Assembly (NCBI GenBank): GCA_001586965.3
Contig: LUCW03000777.1
Coordinates: 1 to 35,000 of the forward strand
Length of the DNA: 35,000 nt
Source: Sphaeroforma sirkka
Lineage: Eukaryota > Opisthokonta > Ichthyosporea > Ichthyophonida
Reading direction: 5' to 3'
Below are positions 14,301 through 24,590 of the stretch, piece by piece (the first letter of the stretch is position 1; every line of letters starts with the position of its first letter). Under the pieces are notes generated by a model that searched no databases, was not told the DNA's origin, and saw nothing but the letters and a program-made list of their open reading frames with translations. Both the position numbers and the translations under genes were made by a program.

Positions 14301-17300
14301 GCACACAGTATGCTATGTCGCATGGCAGGGAGAAGGCATGTTGAATTGAAAGTCCCACAATTTGCAATAACAGCACAAATTACCTAATGACGGGTGCACG
14401 TACCACATATAGAATATCTCGGGTCTAGTCAATCCGATACATCTCCAAATCCACGCACACCATCTTCATCTCTTTCACATAATAAGATATCGGACACAAT
14501 ACGTCACCCGCAGGGAACAAACACAGTCATGAAAACAGTCCCACTGTTCACTTTAACCTGCTCAGCTCTTAAAAAGTTCACTCTAATGTGGCTCAAACGT
14601 ACCGCTTGTTGCGATTGCGAGTAATACTGACCACTAGCACTTGCACTTCTACCCACATCGTCTCGTGATTGCAAGAATGCGTCACTTTCCGGCTCACCCA
14701 ACGCCGGGAAATCTGGTCGTCTGCCACTCATCATCCCAGAACCCATACCTCCATAAGGCCCTGAATATGGGGTAAGCCAGGGCAGCAACAATGTGAATAC
14801 ACAACACATAGGCACGTCAACGAACACAAACGTCTACTGGCTCAGGTTCATTTGAAAGTGTAATAAAACTTTCGATAAACATCTTTTCTGTTTGCATATG
14901 TATCACTTGATATATTGCGGATCGCACTACAATAGTAGGGTGCACTCGCTAACAGAAGTTATAACATAGGAATAGTAAACGATAAAGACGGAGCCGAGAA
15001 CGGGGAGAGGCACTGAACAGACTGCCACGAAATCGTTTATCGCTTCTGTAGATACGAACACAAGGCACACACAACAGCATGTGTTTGCTATCGACGGGGT
15101 TGAACCGAACAAAATAAATATATCATAAATCCGTGACATTCTGAGTGCGCCATCACCGGGGGCACAAGCTAAGCTGCCGTGAACCTATCGGTATCCCACT
15201 TGTCATCTGCTACTATATAAGTAATATATAGTACTCGCCTCAGAAACAAAAGCCCTACCGCAACTCTCATACGCGATAAATCATGCACCAAAGCAAGTCT
15301 TTGTGGCATGTCCAATTATTCACACCACTCACCTGTCGGCTTGGAGCCGTACTGCTTTGCGCCACCGAAAGCAGAGCCCCGTGCATCGCCTCCTGTATAC
15401 GCACTGTCTAGGTGATCTTGTGAGCGAGCGCCAACGGACGGCATCCTCCAATCATTTCGCGCGGACGGCAGAGGATGGCTTTGCCGCGGACGTCCGACCT
15501 ATTACGGCGGGGTTATTCGTGTAAGAAATTCAAGTGTAATCATATATATATATATATATATATATCTATATATGTAAATTAATTCAACTGCATATATGCT
15601 GACACACCTTCTCGCGCGATTGTTCGCGCTGTATTTCGTCCAGAGATTTCGGCGCAGAGTCCGAGAGCTTTGGTTCCTTAGCGCTGCTTGGCTGTGGCAC
15701 ATGCACAGTCTCGGCTACCGGCTCAGATACATCCGGATTCTTGGCCCCCCATCCTGGGCGAAAGTGGTGGTATATATAACATCAGTCAAACGCTTAACGT
15801 AGCTCAGAGAAGGTAAATCTCTATACACACTTAAATCAAGCCACATCATACGGTATATCCACGAAGAGAAGCGTCTGTAAAGCATAGCGTCTCTGATATT
15901 TATGATTTGTGTGTAGCCATATGCTCCTCGAAATGCGATCATCACAACCGAAACACAGTCTAGTGCGTCACAAGACAAACCGGGAGACCAAAATTAATAA
16001 ACGCAATCGAACGGTTTCCCTTATACGCCTACCATGACACAGGCCTGTCAATATCTGGAACCATCTCGTTTAGGCCCACAATTGCCACCCCGTATACTCA
16101 TGTACACATGGAACAAAGCATACCTGTACCACCAGCGGGAACGATCTGTGTTGTAGGGTCAAGTCCATCATTCTCCTTCCGTAAAGACGGCAAGTTGAGT
16201 GGCTGCGGCGCTTTACTCACGCGTCCCAGGAGTTGCAAGCCGGTGCTTCTTTGTGTTCTTGCTGTGTACAGAAACGTCGAAATACGGATGAACATATGTT
16301 GACAGTCCATGCTATATTCGCAGAGAGCCAGACAAATACATAAATGAAAGGATCACTTGCAGTACAAACGTAGGCGACTTCTGGAAACAAGGAACGTGTG
16401 TACATGAGAAAGTTGAAGTACACGAAACGCGCTGCATATTGACGGTTGAAGGAACATTCATAGTACAAGAGATGCACTCCTTATGAGAACTAGATGTCGT
16501 ACGGGTAATTCATAGCACTAGAGATGCACCCCTTGTGAAAATTGAATGTCGTATGGAGAATTCATAGTACAAGAGATGCACTCCTTATGAGAATTGAATG
16601 TCGTATGGATAATTCATAGTACAAGAGATGCACTCCGTATGAGAATTGGATGTCGTATGGAGAATTCATAGTACAGGAGTTGCACTCCTTATGAGAACTA
16701 GATGTCGTACGGGTAATTCATAGCACTAGAGATGCACCCCTTGTGCAAACTGAATGTCGTATGGAAAATTCATAGCACAAGAGATGCACCCCTTATGAGA
16801 ATTAAATGTCGTATGGATAATTCATAGTACAAGAGATGCACCCCTTATGAGAATTAAATGTCGTATGGATAATTCATAGTATAAAGATGCACTCCGTATG
16901 AGAATTGGATGTCGTATGGAGAATTCATAGTACAGGAGTTGCACTCCTTATGAGAACTGGATGTCGTACGGGTAATTCATAGCACTAGAGATGCACCCCT
17001 TGTGCAAATTGAATGTCGTATGGAAAATTCATAGCACAAGAGATGCACCCCTTATCAGAATTGAATGTCGTATGGATAATTCATAGTACAAGAGATGCAC
17101 TCCTTATGAGAATTGGATGTCGTATGGATAATTCATAGCACAAGAGATGCACCCCTTATGAGAATTAAATGTCGTATGAATAATTCATAGTACAAGAGAT
17201 GCAATCCTTATGAGAATTGTATGTTGTATGAATAATTCATAGTACAAGAGATGCGCCCCATATGGGAATTGAATGTCGTATGGAAAATTCAAAGTACAAG

Positions 17301-18153
17301 AGATGCACTCCTTATGAGAATTGGATGTCGTATGGACAATTCATAGTACAAGAGATGCACCCCTTGTGAGAATTGAATGTCGTACGGACAATTCATAGTA
17401 GAAGATATGCACCCCTTGTGAGAATTGGATGTCGTGTGCATGATGGGAAAATCTATATAAATGCCTATGGGCCCATTGTGGTAGTATACAACTAATTTAT
17501 AGATAGAATTCAAGTCAGGCATAAGCTTCTTACAGCATGAACCCAGATACTATAGCCATAGAAGAACACTGAAAAATTCCATAGATTAACCAACACAACC
17601 GTCACCACTCTAACACCGCCCAAATGCGAATTTAACTGCACAAGGACGGAATACACAACTACGTGAAACTGCAACCAAAATTGAATTCAAAATTATAAAT
17701 AGACATCATTGCGGGAGTACACAATAGGTGAATAAAAATATATCAACCAACATGACAATAAATACAGAAAAACATACATACTGGGTATCTCTCTCTCAAA
17801 ATACGCACATGTATTCAAATATAACTACATCGTTATATATATATATATATATATATAAATATGTGTATGATTACCTACCTACCAACGTACAAAAGTACAT
17901 GTATATAAACAAATAAAAACAAGTATATATATGGTTACCTACCTACCTACGTATATATATAAATATAAAAATGTATATAATATATACATATACGAGTGTG
18001 TATGTGTATGCACTACATACACTATATAAATAGATAGAATATAAACACACACACACACTGACACACACATATATATATACATACAGACACAGACAGACAG
18101 ACAGAGACAGACAGACAGACACACATATATATAAATATATATATATATATACA

Positions 18154-18194
<41 letters not shown>

Positions 18195-18223
18195 TTATAA
18201 AACAAATAAAGGAAATAAACAAA

Positions 18224-18268
<45 letters not shown>

Positions 18269-18593
18269 TGAGGTGGAGAGATGAAAATAATATAATAATT
18301 GGTTTGATGGACAAACAGACTCATACATATGCGTATGTACATTTCTGAATACATACTTATATACAGGTATAGAGACGTACACACACACACACACACACCC
18401 AAACTCACTCACATACACCCACACACCCACACCCACCCACACTCCTCATCAAATACACCCACACACACGCGTCACACATGTATATGTATATATACTTTCA
18501 TGCATGCAAAAATACATACATACATACACACATACATAAATAAACACCAACACACACACCAACACACACAAGCACACACACAAACACACACGA

Positions 18594-18634
<41 letters not shown>

Positions 18635-18867
18635 CGGACGCCAGTATATACATAAACATACACACAAACATACACACACACACGCACACACACGCACATA
18701 TATATATATATATATTAATATATATGCATACGTACATACATACATACATGTATTTCAAACACACAAACCAAACCCACACACAGACACAGACACAGACACA
18801 CGTACACACAAACACACGTGTAAAAACCCACACACACACATATATATACATACATACATACATACAT

Positions 18868-18939
<72 letters not shown>

Positions 18940-18947
18940 TTAGATAG

Positions 18948-19019
<72 letters not shown>

Positions 19020-19246
19020 TATATACATATATACTTGTATTAAATTATAACCTTTAGTAGTCCAATTTTCGAGACGAAATAAGTATGTAACTATGCATTA
19101 CGATCTCTCGCTCACAGAGCTATCATACCTGTTGTAGCCGGTGCTGGGCCGGTCCTGCGCGCACCATCTTTAGTTTTGAACAAAGCATTAACGTTTAATG
19201 TGCTGAACTTGGACTTCGTGTCATCTTTTGTGTTCCTTCGACTCAT
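529..19246 (-). CDS. PRRC2/BAT2-like giant protein, 18 exons, BAT2_N domain at N-terminus
   Basis: Exons, 5' to 3': 19246-19129, 16261-16124, 15753-15608, 15498-15333, 14760-14603, 14263-13893, 13256-12874, 12521-12394, 12227-12018, 11815-11552, 11330-11205, 10698-9814, 9554-9491, 8896-8637, 8423-8265, 7687-7442, 7059-5631, 5362-529. Every junction is GT-AG and every phase fits. The total is about 3,360 codons; PRRC2 proteins in vertebrates have roughly 2,200-2,900 residues. Exons 1-3 encode a BAT2_N domain. Exons 9-14 are coiled-coil-like, rich in Glu, Lys, Ala and Gln. Exon 16 ends in [16 protein letters not shown], resembling the FTEV-S-K motif of PRRC2 as I remember it. Exon 18 is a Gln/Ser/Gly/Asn-rich disordered tail. 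PRRC2 family members (and plant MOS1) are cytoplasmic RNA-associated or gene-expression regulators, so a role in translation or RNA granules is inferred. The donor of exon 16 (GTGTTT) is weak, and exon 18 needs a frame change near 3540-3590. Annotation pipelines might split this locus; I am confident of one gene through the N-terminal half. Confidence 0.82.
5505..5558. repeat. Two-copy 27-bp tandem repeat in intron 17 of the PRRC2-like gene
   Basis: Two adjacent copies of ttgacta(a/c)gaattgggta, then tagaaaaaa, differing by one base, inside intron 17 (5363-5630). Confidence 0.85.
6221..6270. repeat. 24-bp coding duplication in exon 17
   Basis: Two copies of tgcgaatgcgtgcgagcccg plus tgcc give the tandem protein repeat [16 protein letters not shown] in the disordered part of the PRRC2-like protein. 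The length keeps the frame. Confidence 0.8.
8637..12227 (-). other. Charged coiled-coil-like region, exons 9-14 of the PRRC2-like gene
   Basis: Exon 9 begins [20 protein letters not shown]. Exon 10 carries [20 protein letters not shown] and ends in [20 protein letters not shown]. Exon 11 reads [20 protein letters not shown] and ends AAAKLL. Exon 12 starts [16 protein letters not shown]. Exon 14 has [20 protein letters not shown] and [20 protein letters not shown]. The heptad-like spacing of hydrophobic residues among Glu, Lys, Arg and Gln suggests long helices. The same charged helical character follows the N-terminal domain in PRRC2 proteins. Exon 12 also contains His/Pro and His/Gln repeats that are probably disordered. 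Confidence 0.65.
10080..10125. repeat. Coding His-Gln repeat in exon 12
   Basis: Repeats of ctggtgttg on the plus strand encode [13 protein letters not shown] on the sense strand. An HPHPHPHSH run lies just upstream, at about 10195-10220. Confidence 0.85.
12697..12715. repeat. (AT)n microsatellite in intron 7 of the PRRC2-like gene
   Basis: A short pure (AT) tract inside intron 7 (12522-12873). Confidence 0.85.
13572..13650. repeat. (AT)n and (CAGACA)n microsatellite, intron 6 of the PRRC2-like gene
   Basis: An (AT)n run at about 13580-13602 is followed by cagacacagacacagacaca-type repeats and another short (AT)n. It lies wholly in intron 6 (13257-13892). Confidence 0.9.
15540..15575. repeat. 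(AT)n microsatellite in the 109-nt intron 3
   Basis: An (AT)n tract occupies about a third of the shortest intron (15499-15607) of the PRRC2-like gene. Confidence 0.9.
16453..17437. repeat. 52-bp minisatellite, about 19 copies, intron 1 of the PRRC2-like gene
   Basis: A unit beginning aattcatagtacaagagatg and ending gaatgtcgtatggat recurs every 52 bp (for example at 16507, 16559 and 16611). Copies differ by point changes. Some variants recur together (the tcgtacgggtaattcatagc form at about 16495, 16703 and 16962), so multi-unit blocks have themselves been duplicated. One copy near 16880 is a base or so short. It lies entirely inside the first intron, about 190 nt before exon 2. Confidence 0.93.
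17836..19020. repeat. Microsatellite block in intron 1 of the PRRC2-like gene
   Basis: Nearly continuous (AT)n, (CA)n, (GACA)n and (CATA)n tracts, including long pure (AT)n at about 18165-18265 and 18955-19015, and (CA)n at 18585-18620 and 18875-18923. Apparent reading frames through it, such as Tyr-Ile and Cys-Val repeats, are artefacts of the simple repeats. The block ends about 110 nt downstream of exon 1. Confidence 0.95.
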
Positions 19247-20269
19247 TATTGAATCTCAGCGACGATATTGGGAATACGCGCCTACTTTCAGGTATGTGTT
19301 GATACAGTCTTTGAGGTCGCATTCGCAGACAATTCACAAATACGAGTGAATATTCAATGATACTGTACGTGTCTGCGACTGATAACAATTCGTATGCTTT
19401 TTTTGTCATTACATCTCACGCTCGGCCACGCAGAACTCTAAAAATAAAATAAAAATTGGCAACAATGTGCATCTCAGTGTGTATTAGTGGTAGAGTTTCT
19501 CTACAGTCAAGAGTGTAGGGTTGAGAACAAAAGGCGGCATCCCCTCTTCTTGTTGACGGCTTCGTCTGCTTGACCTTTTTCTTCTTCACAACTTCACAAG
19601 TCACATGATGAGTGGATCGCCCGGGGCGGGGGGTTCGGCATTTCGGTGAGGGCCCTGGGAGGAGTCCTTTTCATTGTGTGCCCAGGTGCGAGACGAACCC
19701 TTTCCCATGGAGTGTCGAGGTGTAGTACTGGTGTCGAGAGGAGACTGACTGAACGAAGCCTCAAGACCACTTTCTGAGGTGCGAAACGGCCCTATTCGAG
19801 TTGCCAAAAAATATAAAGGCCCTTTACAAGTTCTCAGCCCAATGGCCCACAGGGCACAGCCCACGGCCCACGGCCCAAAGCTTCCCTGTATATTTTTGTA
19901 CTAACTTTTGGCGGAATTGCGGACTCATTTTTTTTTTTGCATAGTCTAAGCCCACACTCACACAGCCTCGGCGGACCTCATTCAGCCCTCAGGAGGCTGT
20001 TATGAATTACAATATGTATGTAGGTTTTAAAATAGAGAGGTGTAGACATGTCAGTCTTGATTCACACGATACTTCAGCGTCACGCAACGGAGATATTCTG
20101 AGCCAAAGACAAAGAGTATTGCTTCGAGAAATTTAAGATTGCTAACTGGTGAAGTATACCGGGAGTGATAGGTTGTGAAAAACTGAGTACAGTATTCCTG
20201 GTTCTTGATGGCTGAAGTGTAGCCGGGAAACTAGCTACTGCTAAATAATTAGCAGACCACATGACATGG
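19247..20269. other. Upstream region of the PRRC2-like gene, no gene seen
   Basis: Promoter and 5' UTR of the PRRC2-like gene should lie here. A clear TATA box is not visible. The stretch 19610-19900 is GC-richer, with short cggccca repeats near 19860-19880 and a minus-strand open frame without recognisable features. Any 5' non-coding exon cannot be located from sequence alone. Confidence 0.5.
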
Positions 20270-20315
20270 CCATGTTATATGTATATATGGATATATGGAT
20301 ATATGTATATATGTA

Positions 20316-20357
<42 letters not shown>

Positions 20358-20358
20358 C

Positions 20359-20390
<32 letters not shown>

Positions 20391-20599
20391 TTGTTTGTGT
20401 ATGTATGTATGTATGTGTATGTATGTATGTATATATGTATGTATGCATGCATGTATGTATGTATGCATGTATGTTGTTTTATATATATATATATATATAT
20501 ATACATATTGAAATATAGAAATATATATAGAAATGTAGAAAAATAGAAAGATAGAAATATAGGAATATAGATATATAGAAATATAGAAACATATATATA

Positions 20600-20657
<58 letters not shown>

Positions 20658-20710
20658 CATATACAATATCTATATCTATATATATATATATATACATATA
20701 CAATATCTGC
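20270..20710. repeat. (AT)n / (GTAT)n / (CA)n microsatellite cluster
   Basis: Simple repeats ATATATGG, (GTAT)n, (AT)n, GAAATATA and (CA)n in the spacer between the PRRC2-like start and the protease 3' end. No gene is seen. Confidence 0.95.
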
Positions 20711-20862
20711 AAATAAATAAACAAATTTTTGTACCAGTATTGAGTCATATTGTATTTATGTACAATGACTTACGAATCTCTAGCAAGGAGCTATGAGCAT
20801 ATTACAAAGAAATGATTAAACGTACTGAATGTTCAGGTTGCAACTGTACCTTGGCCAATATC

Positions 20863-20868
20863 TTTATT
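20863..20868 (-). terminator. AATAAA polyadenylation signal of the protease gene
   Basis: A canonical AATAAA hexamer on the minus strand lies about 100 nt downstream of the protease stop codon, a normal distance for a cleavage and polyadenylation signal. Confidence 0.55.
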
Positions 20869-20948
20869 ATACCGGAGAGCTTTGCCTCCACCTAAAGTTT
20901 TACTATATACATCAACATATTTTTCGCCATCAAACTCTCGCATAGCAT

Positions 20949-20971
20949 GATGATCGTTTTCAACGATCATC
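20949..20971 (-). promoter_or_regulatory. Perfect stem-loop overlapping the protease stop codon
   Basis: Sense strand reads GATGATCGTT, loop GAA, AACGATCATC: ten perfect base pairs closed by a three-base loop. The TGA stop (20969-20967) lies in the 5' arm. Its exactness in the last codons and 3' UTR suggests an RNA structure, but function is unknown. Confidence 0.5.
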
Positions 20972-22781
20972 TCCCACGGTATCGTCTACGAGTAGCTATG
21001 AACTCGGTATCGACCACAGCACTGTTCACGATCCTATTTTTAGAATCATAGAGCGTTGCACCAGCCATACCAATCATATTCATGAAGGCATCGATCGACA
21101 TGTAACCAGCAGATCCCATTGGTGAGAAATCACCACCCACAATCTCGCCCTCTACAACAATACCATTAACATTCGCACGACCTTCCTGCGTCACTTCGGC
21201 GGCTCCCACGCCAGCGTACGACAGAACAGCCCCTGTATCCTGTACGAAGAACGAGCCATAGTATCGCCTACTTGCCTCGTATGAGCTACCGTACCACCTG
21301 CGGCGCTGCTCCTGCCATTCGCCCTCGGATGATGCATATGGAACACCATCAAACCCAGCAAACCCTTTCAAAATCTCCATGGTGAGCTCGCCTGTTCGGA
21401 ACTGGGACATCGTCACCTTTTGAATCACCAGGTTAGAAAAAATCAAGTGATTGGGTGTGCCAAAGTCAAAGCCACCGCCCGTCAACGCCCCAAATGTAGA
21501 GCCGATTACCAGTTGTCGATTGATTTGACGGGCTGTCATTTTGAGAGCTTGGCTCCATAGACTCGCAGCTACACCTGCAACGATTGGAGCCGACATGGAA
21601 GTACCATCGTAAGTTGCGAACTGCCCGTTAGGCACCGCAGCCGTGATCTGAGCGCCCGGTGCCATAATGTCAATACAGCTACCCCAATTGGAAAAGGTGG
21701 TAATGGTGTCATCCTTATTGACTGCTCCGACTGTGAGCGCAGCGGGATTGCGGGCAGGAGTGTAGCTACATGCGTCTTGTGCGTAGTTACCAGCAGCTAC
21801 CACCACTAACGCGTTGTTCAAAAAGAGCTTTACAATCATTGCATCAATCATATTTGAAGGAGGACCAGTCAGACTCATGACAACAACGTGTCTGTCCCCG
21901 GATTTGTCTCGTCTGACTCTACGGCGGATTTTGTTGAGTCCGGCCAAGATAGTGAGAGTGTCGCCACCGCCCTCAGCATCTAGGACTTTCACACTTTCGA
22001 TCTTCGCCTGTGTGGCCATACCATATCCTACACCAGAAACGAGACTGGCTACATGTGTACCGTGGCCGTAACTGTCGTCAGGACCCACACCATCCATTTC
22101 AAACGCATTGTAGAAATGTTTAGCACTTCCAGCCGTGAATACTGGGTGTGTGATATCGACTCCCGTATCGACAATGAAGACTTTCACATTGTTTCCTAAC
22201 TGTTGAGCGTTCGCATTTGTTGTATCTCCATCCAAATCAGATGTACGCTGGTTGATTCTGTCCAAATGCCAAGGAAAATTGATTGCACCCACTTGTCTAG
22301 GCGCTGCTGCGCCAACTCTGTATGTGCAAATGTACTCAGCGGATTCGACGTCTGGATCATTCAGTATATCTTCCAGATCCAGATCGTCGATGCCCGCAAA
22401 AGCAATTATGTCTTCTTCCCCAGTATTTGCATGGTACACCATTTGATCGTCGACGCTGTCTGCTTCTACCTCTTCATCTACATATTCTGCAACCTCAATT
22501 TCGTCACCATCAGCGGTTTCTAATACGTCCTTCACCACTTTCACCCTTTTCATTTTGGTAGTTTTTGTAATACTTTTTGCTCGTGCAGTCTTTTTCATCT
22601 TTAATCGACTCTCGAACGCTTCGGAAGTCTTCCCCTTATCCATCTTCACGATGATTTGGTCTAACTTTGTAGAAGCAATATCATGAGGTGCATATATGGT
22701 TGATCTTCCTGGCGTTGCGCAAACTTCAACGAGATTGTTCGCTATCAAAAGCGAAGCCACCGCTATACAAAATCCTCTCAT
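20967..22781 (-). CDS. Secreted subtilisin-like serine protease (peptidase family S8)
   Basis: A single-exon gene of 604 codons. The ATG at 22781 is chosen because it is followed at once by a signal peptide (MRGFCIAVASLLIANNLVEV, then CA). A propeptide of about 160 residues follows, Lys-rich and then acidic (VDEEVEADSVDD). The catalytic domain has the Asp in VFIVDTGVDITHP (about D205), the His in YGHGTHVASLVSG (about H240), the oxyanion Asn in VVVAAGN (about N332) and the Ser in DGTSMSAPIVAGV (about S395). The order and motifs are those of proteinase K/cerevisin-like subtilases, so it should hydrolyse peptide bonds after secretion or in a lytic compartment. The remaining about 170 residues form an extra C-terminal region, Gly/Tyr/Arg-rich and ending RRRYRGR, which I do not recognise. 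It lacks introns, unlike both neighbours. All catalytic residues are present, so it looks functional. Confidence 0.93.
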   Translation of the reverse strand: MRGFCIAVASLLIANNLVEVCATPGRSTIYAPHDIASTKLDQIIVKMDKGKTSEAFESRLKMKKTARAKSITKTTKMKRVKVVKDVLETADGDEIEVAEYVDEEVEADSVDDQMVYHANTGEEDIIAFAGIDDLDLEDILNDPDVESAEYICTYRVGAAAPRQVGAINFPWHLDRINQRTSDLDGDTTNANAQQLGNNVKVFIVDTGVDITHPVFTAGSAKHFYNAFEMDGVGPDDSYGHGTHVASLVSGVGYGMATQAKIESVKVLDAEGGGDTLTILAGLNKIRRRVRRDKSGDRHVVVMSLTGPPSNMIDAMIVKLFLNNALVVVAAGNYAQDACSYTPARNPAALTVGAVNKDDTITTFSNWGSCIDIMAPGAQITAAVPNGQFATYDGTSMSAPIVAGVAASLWSQALKMTARQINRQLVIGSTFGALTGGGFDFGTPNHLIFSNLVIQKVTMSQFRTGELTMEILKGFAGFDGVPYASSEGEWQEQRRRWYGSSYEASRRYYGSFFVQDTGAVLSYAGVGAAEVTQEGRANVNGIVVEGEIVGGDFSPMGSAGYMSIDAFMNMIGMAGATLYDSKNRIVNSAVVDTEFIATRRRYRGR

Positions 22782-22857
22782 AATGATTATATGCAAATAG
22801 CGTTCTCTTATTTCTCTAGTGTCGAGAAGAAATTGATAAATAAACCTGAAGTTGCAG

Positions 22858-22867
22858 ATATATATAT
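22858..22867 (-). promoter_or_regulatory. TATA-like element upstream of the protease gene
   Basis: A [13 protein letters not shown] lies about 77-86 nt upstream of the protease ATG. The position suits a TATA box, but AT-rich runs are common here, so this is weak. Confidence 0.25.
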
Positions 22868-24107
22868 GGATTCAAACTAAAACTAGGCTATGGGCAAATT
22901 AACATATATTAAAATACTGTTGTATTGCCTTCGAACGAAGTTCCCAATTCCGGAGTAAATTTTGGTGTGCGGATTGGCACAATATTGAATATTTTTTTAA
23001 AATAGTAAAGAAGGGAAGAAGTAAATGAATAACTGTATTTTTTTTAACATCATAGCCTTCAAAAAATAAAAATAGACATAAAAATTGTTTTTCTGCCTTG
23101 GGTGTACAATGAAGTCAGTGACACATACAGTCATACCACGTACGACGTCGGACGGTACGGTTACTATTATTCAAACATACAACCATTTTCTCTTGAAAAC
23201 GTATTTTCACACAAGTGAGAAGAATAGGAACTTGTGTGTAAAAACTTCATGTATTTTTGTAAGTTGCACATAACATATACACCTCTCGCTTTCATTCTCT
23301 CTCTCTATGTGTTGTAGAGAGGCCTCATTTTTCATGAAGTCTGGCTCGAGAAAGGGAGGGATTCGGGAAACTCAGAAAAGGGAAGTAGAACAGGATGGGC
23401 CCTGGCGCCCTGGGCCCGCAAGAGTCCGGAGGACTTGAGGAGCCCGCGAGGGAGGAGACCTAAAGTTAAAAGTAAATAACATTCCTCGTCCTCAGTCCTT
23501 GCTCCCAAATAAAAAATGCTTCGTATGTAAACCACAAAAAACAAAATAACTTTTATCAAAAAACATCTACTACATATATTTACGTATAATACGCGCCTTA
23601 CTACTACTAGCGACTAGAGATAGTAGAGGGTGGCTATTTTTAAAAAAACCAATCCTAAAAAAAGAACACACTTTCGAGTTTCGGCTTCCAAAGTCCAGAA
23701 TCCAGACCAGCCTCCAAGGACTTCTATATTCTCGTATTTTTTTAATATATATATATATATATATAAAACACGAGTTGTCAAGTATCAGAAATGTATTTGA
23801 AATTTCAAATGATTTTTTTGTATGTATGCATTGTACTTTGTTTTGTTTAAAAAAAAAATAATGTAGGGCAAAGGTGGGGGTATTCAAATAGAAAAAAAGA
23901 GTTATTTTTGGTTTTGTGCGAGTCTTGAGTCTTCACTCTTTTGAGTTTAGTATTTAATAGAGAGTGACAGAAGACATATGTATGAGACCACGTGGCACGT
24001 GCTACGTCCAGTCACCGATCAACTTCATCAGCCAACTCACCATCTAGTAGTGGAGTCACCTACTATAGTACATAGCTACTGCTAGAGTAAATAGTAGTAG
24101 AGAGAGG

Positions 24108-24154
24108 GAGAGTCTACTCTCTCTAGTGTAGATTCAGAGTCTATGTAGACTCTC
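24108..24154. repeat. 10-bp inverted repeat within CTCTACTA-rich sequence
   Basis: gagagtctac (24108-24117) pairs with gtagactctc (24145-24154) around a 27-nt loop. The surroundings (24040-24170) are built of tagtag/ctctct-type words with further weak dyads. Confidence 0.5.
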
Positions 24155-24590
24155 TACTAGGGAGTAGTCGTCGAGAGTGAAGATCGATTTCATATTCTCC
24201 CAATCAATTATACATATTTCAACTATTTTAACAAATATTTGACAGGAATTTTTGTTTGATTTTGTTTCCGTCATTTTCCAGGTTCTATGTATAAAATAAT
24301 TTATATTTGTTATAAAAGAAGTGCCAATTTTAAAAATGATTTATATATTTAGTTTTTTAAAATTGGTAAATAAATAAATAAATATTTACTTCTATTCTTT
24401 TTCTCTTATTTTGTATTGTTTTAAAAAAACCCCCAATAAATAATATATATCATTTCTATTTTTAGAATGCTTTAAATAATAGGTTTATTTGGTTAATTTT
24501 CATTTGTTGTTTGGTTAAAAAAAAAAAAGTAAATAAGTAAAATGTTTTTATGCAAGTATTTATATAATAAGATATACGTAGTGTAGATAT

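Larger units (their letters stand above)
15608..19246 (-). other. BAT2_N domain, exons 1-3 of the PRRC2-like gene
   Basis: Spliced residues of exon 1 include [18 protein letters not shown], which aligns with the KYSSLNLFDTYKGKS start of animal PRRC2. Exon 2 gives [20 protein letters not shown] followed by LRKENDG and IVPAGGTG. This lines up with the HGLQSLGKV...PPANLPSLKAEN...VPKDGTG block recalled for human PRRC2A. Exon 3 completes the motif with the Trp of GTGW and continues [10 protein letters not shown], matching the GTGWA-S end of the domain. The ATG at 19246 is the first in frame. The match across three separately spliced exons is the main support for the gene call. Exon 5 adds [13 protein letters not shown], resembling the EEFPTLQAAG motif that follows the domain in animals. 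Confidence 0.85.

Noticed and set aside
17939-19028. Open frames rich in Cys-Val, Tyr-Ile and His-Thr
   Set aside because: Pure translations of (AT)n, (CA)n and (CATA)n microsatellites, with no other coding sign.
19601-19864. Minus-strand frame of 87 codons in the GC-richer spacer
   Set aside because: No recognised motif and no splice or promoter context. It looks like chance openness.
20241-20748. Overlapping Tyr/Ile/Met/Cys-rich frames on both strands
   Set aside because: Same cause: simple-repeat DNA in the spacer upstream of the PRRC2-like gene.
22782-22796. Extension of the protease five codons upstream
   Set aside because: The upstream codon is TTG, not ATG. The first ATG is at 22781 and directly precedes a good signal peptide.
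23332-23559. Minus-strand frame covering the GC-rich island
   Set aside because: Leu/Pro-rich low-information text with no family resemblance.
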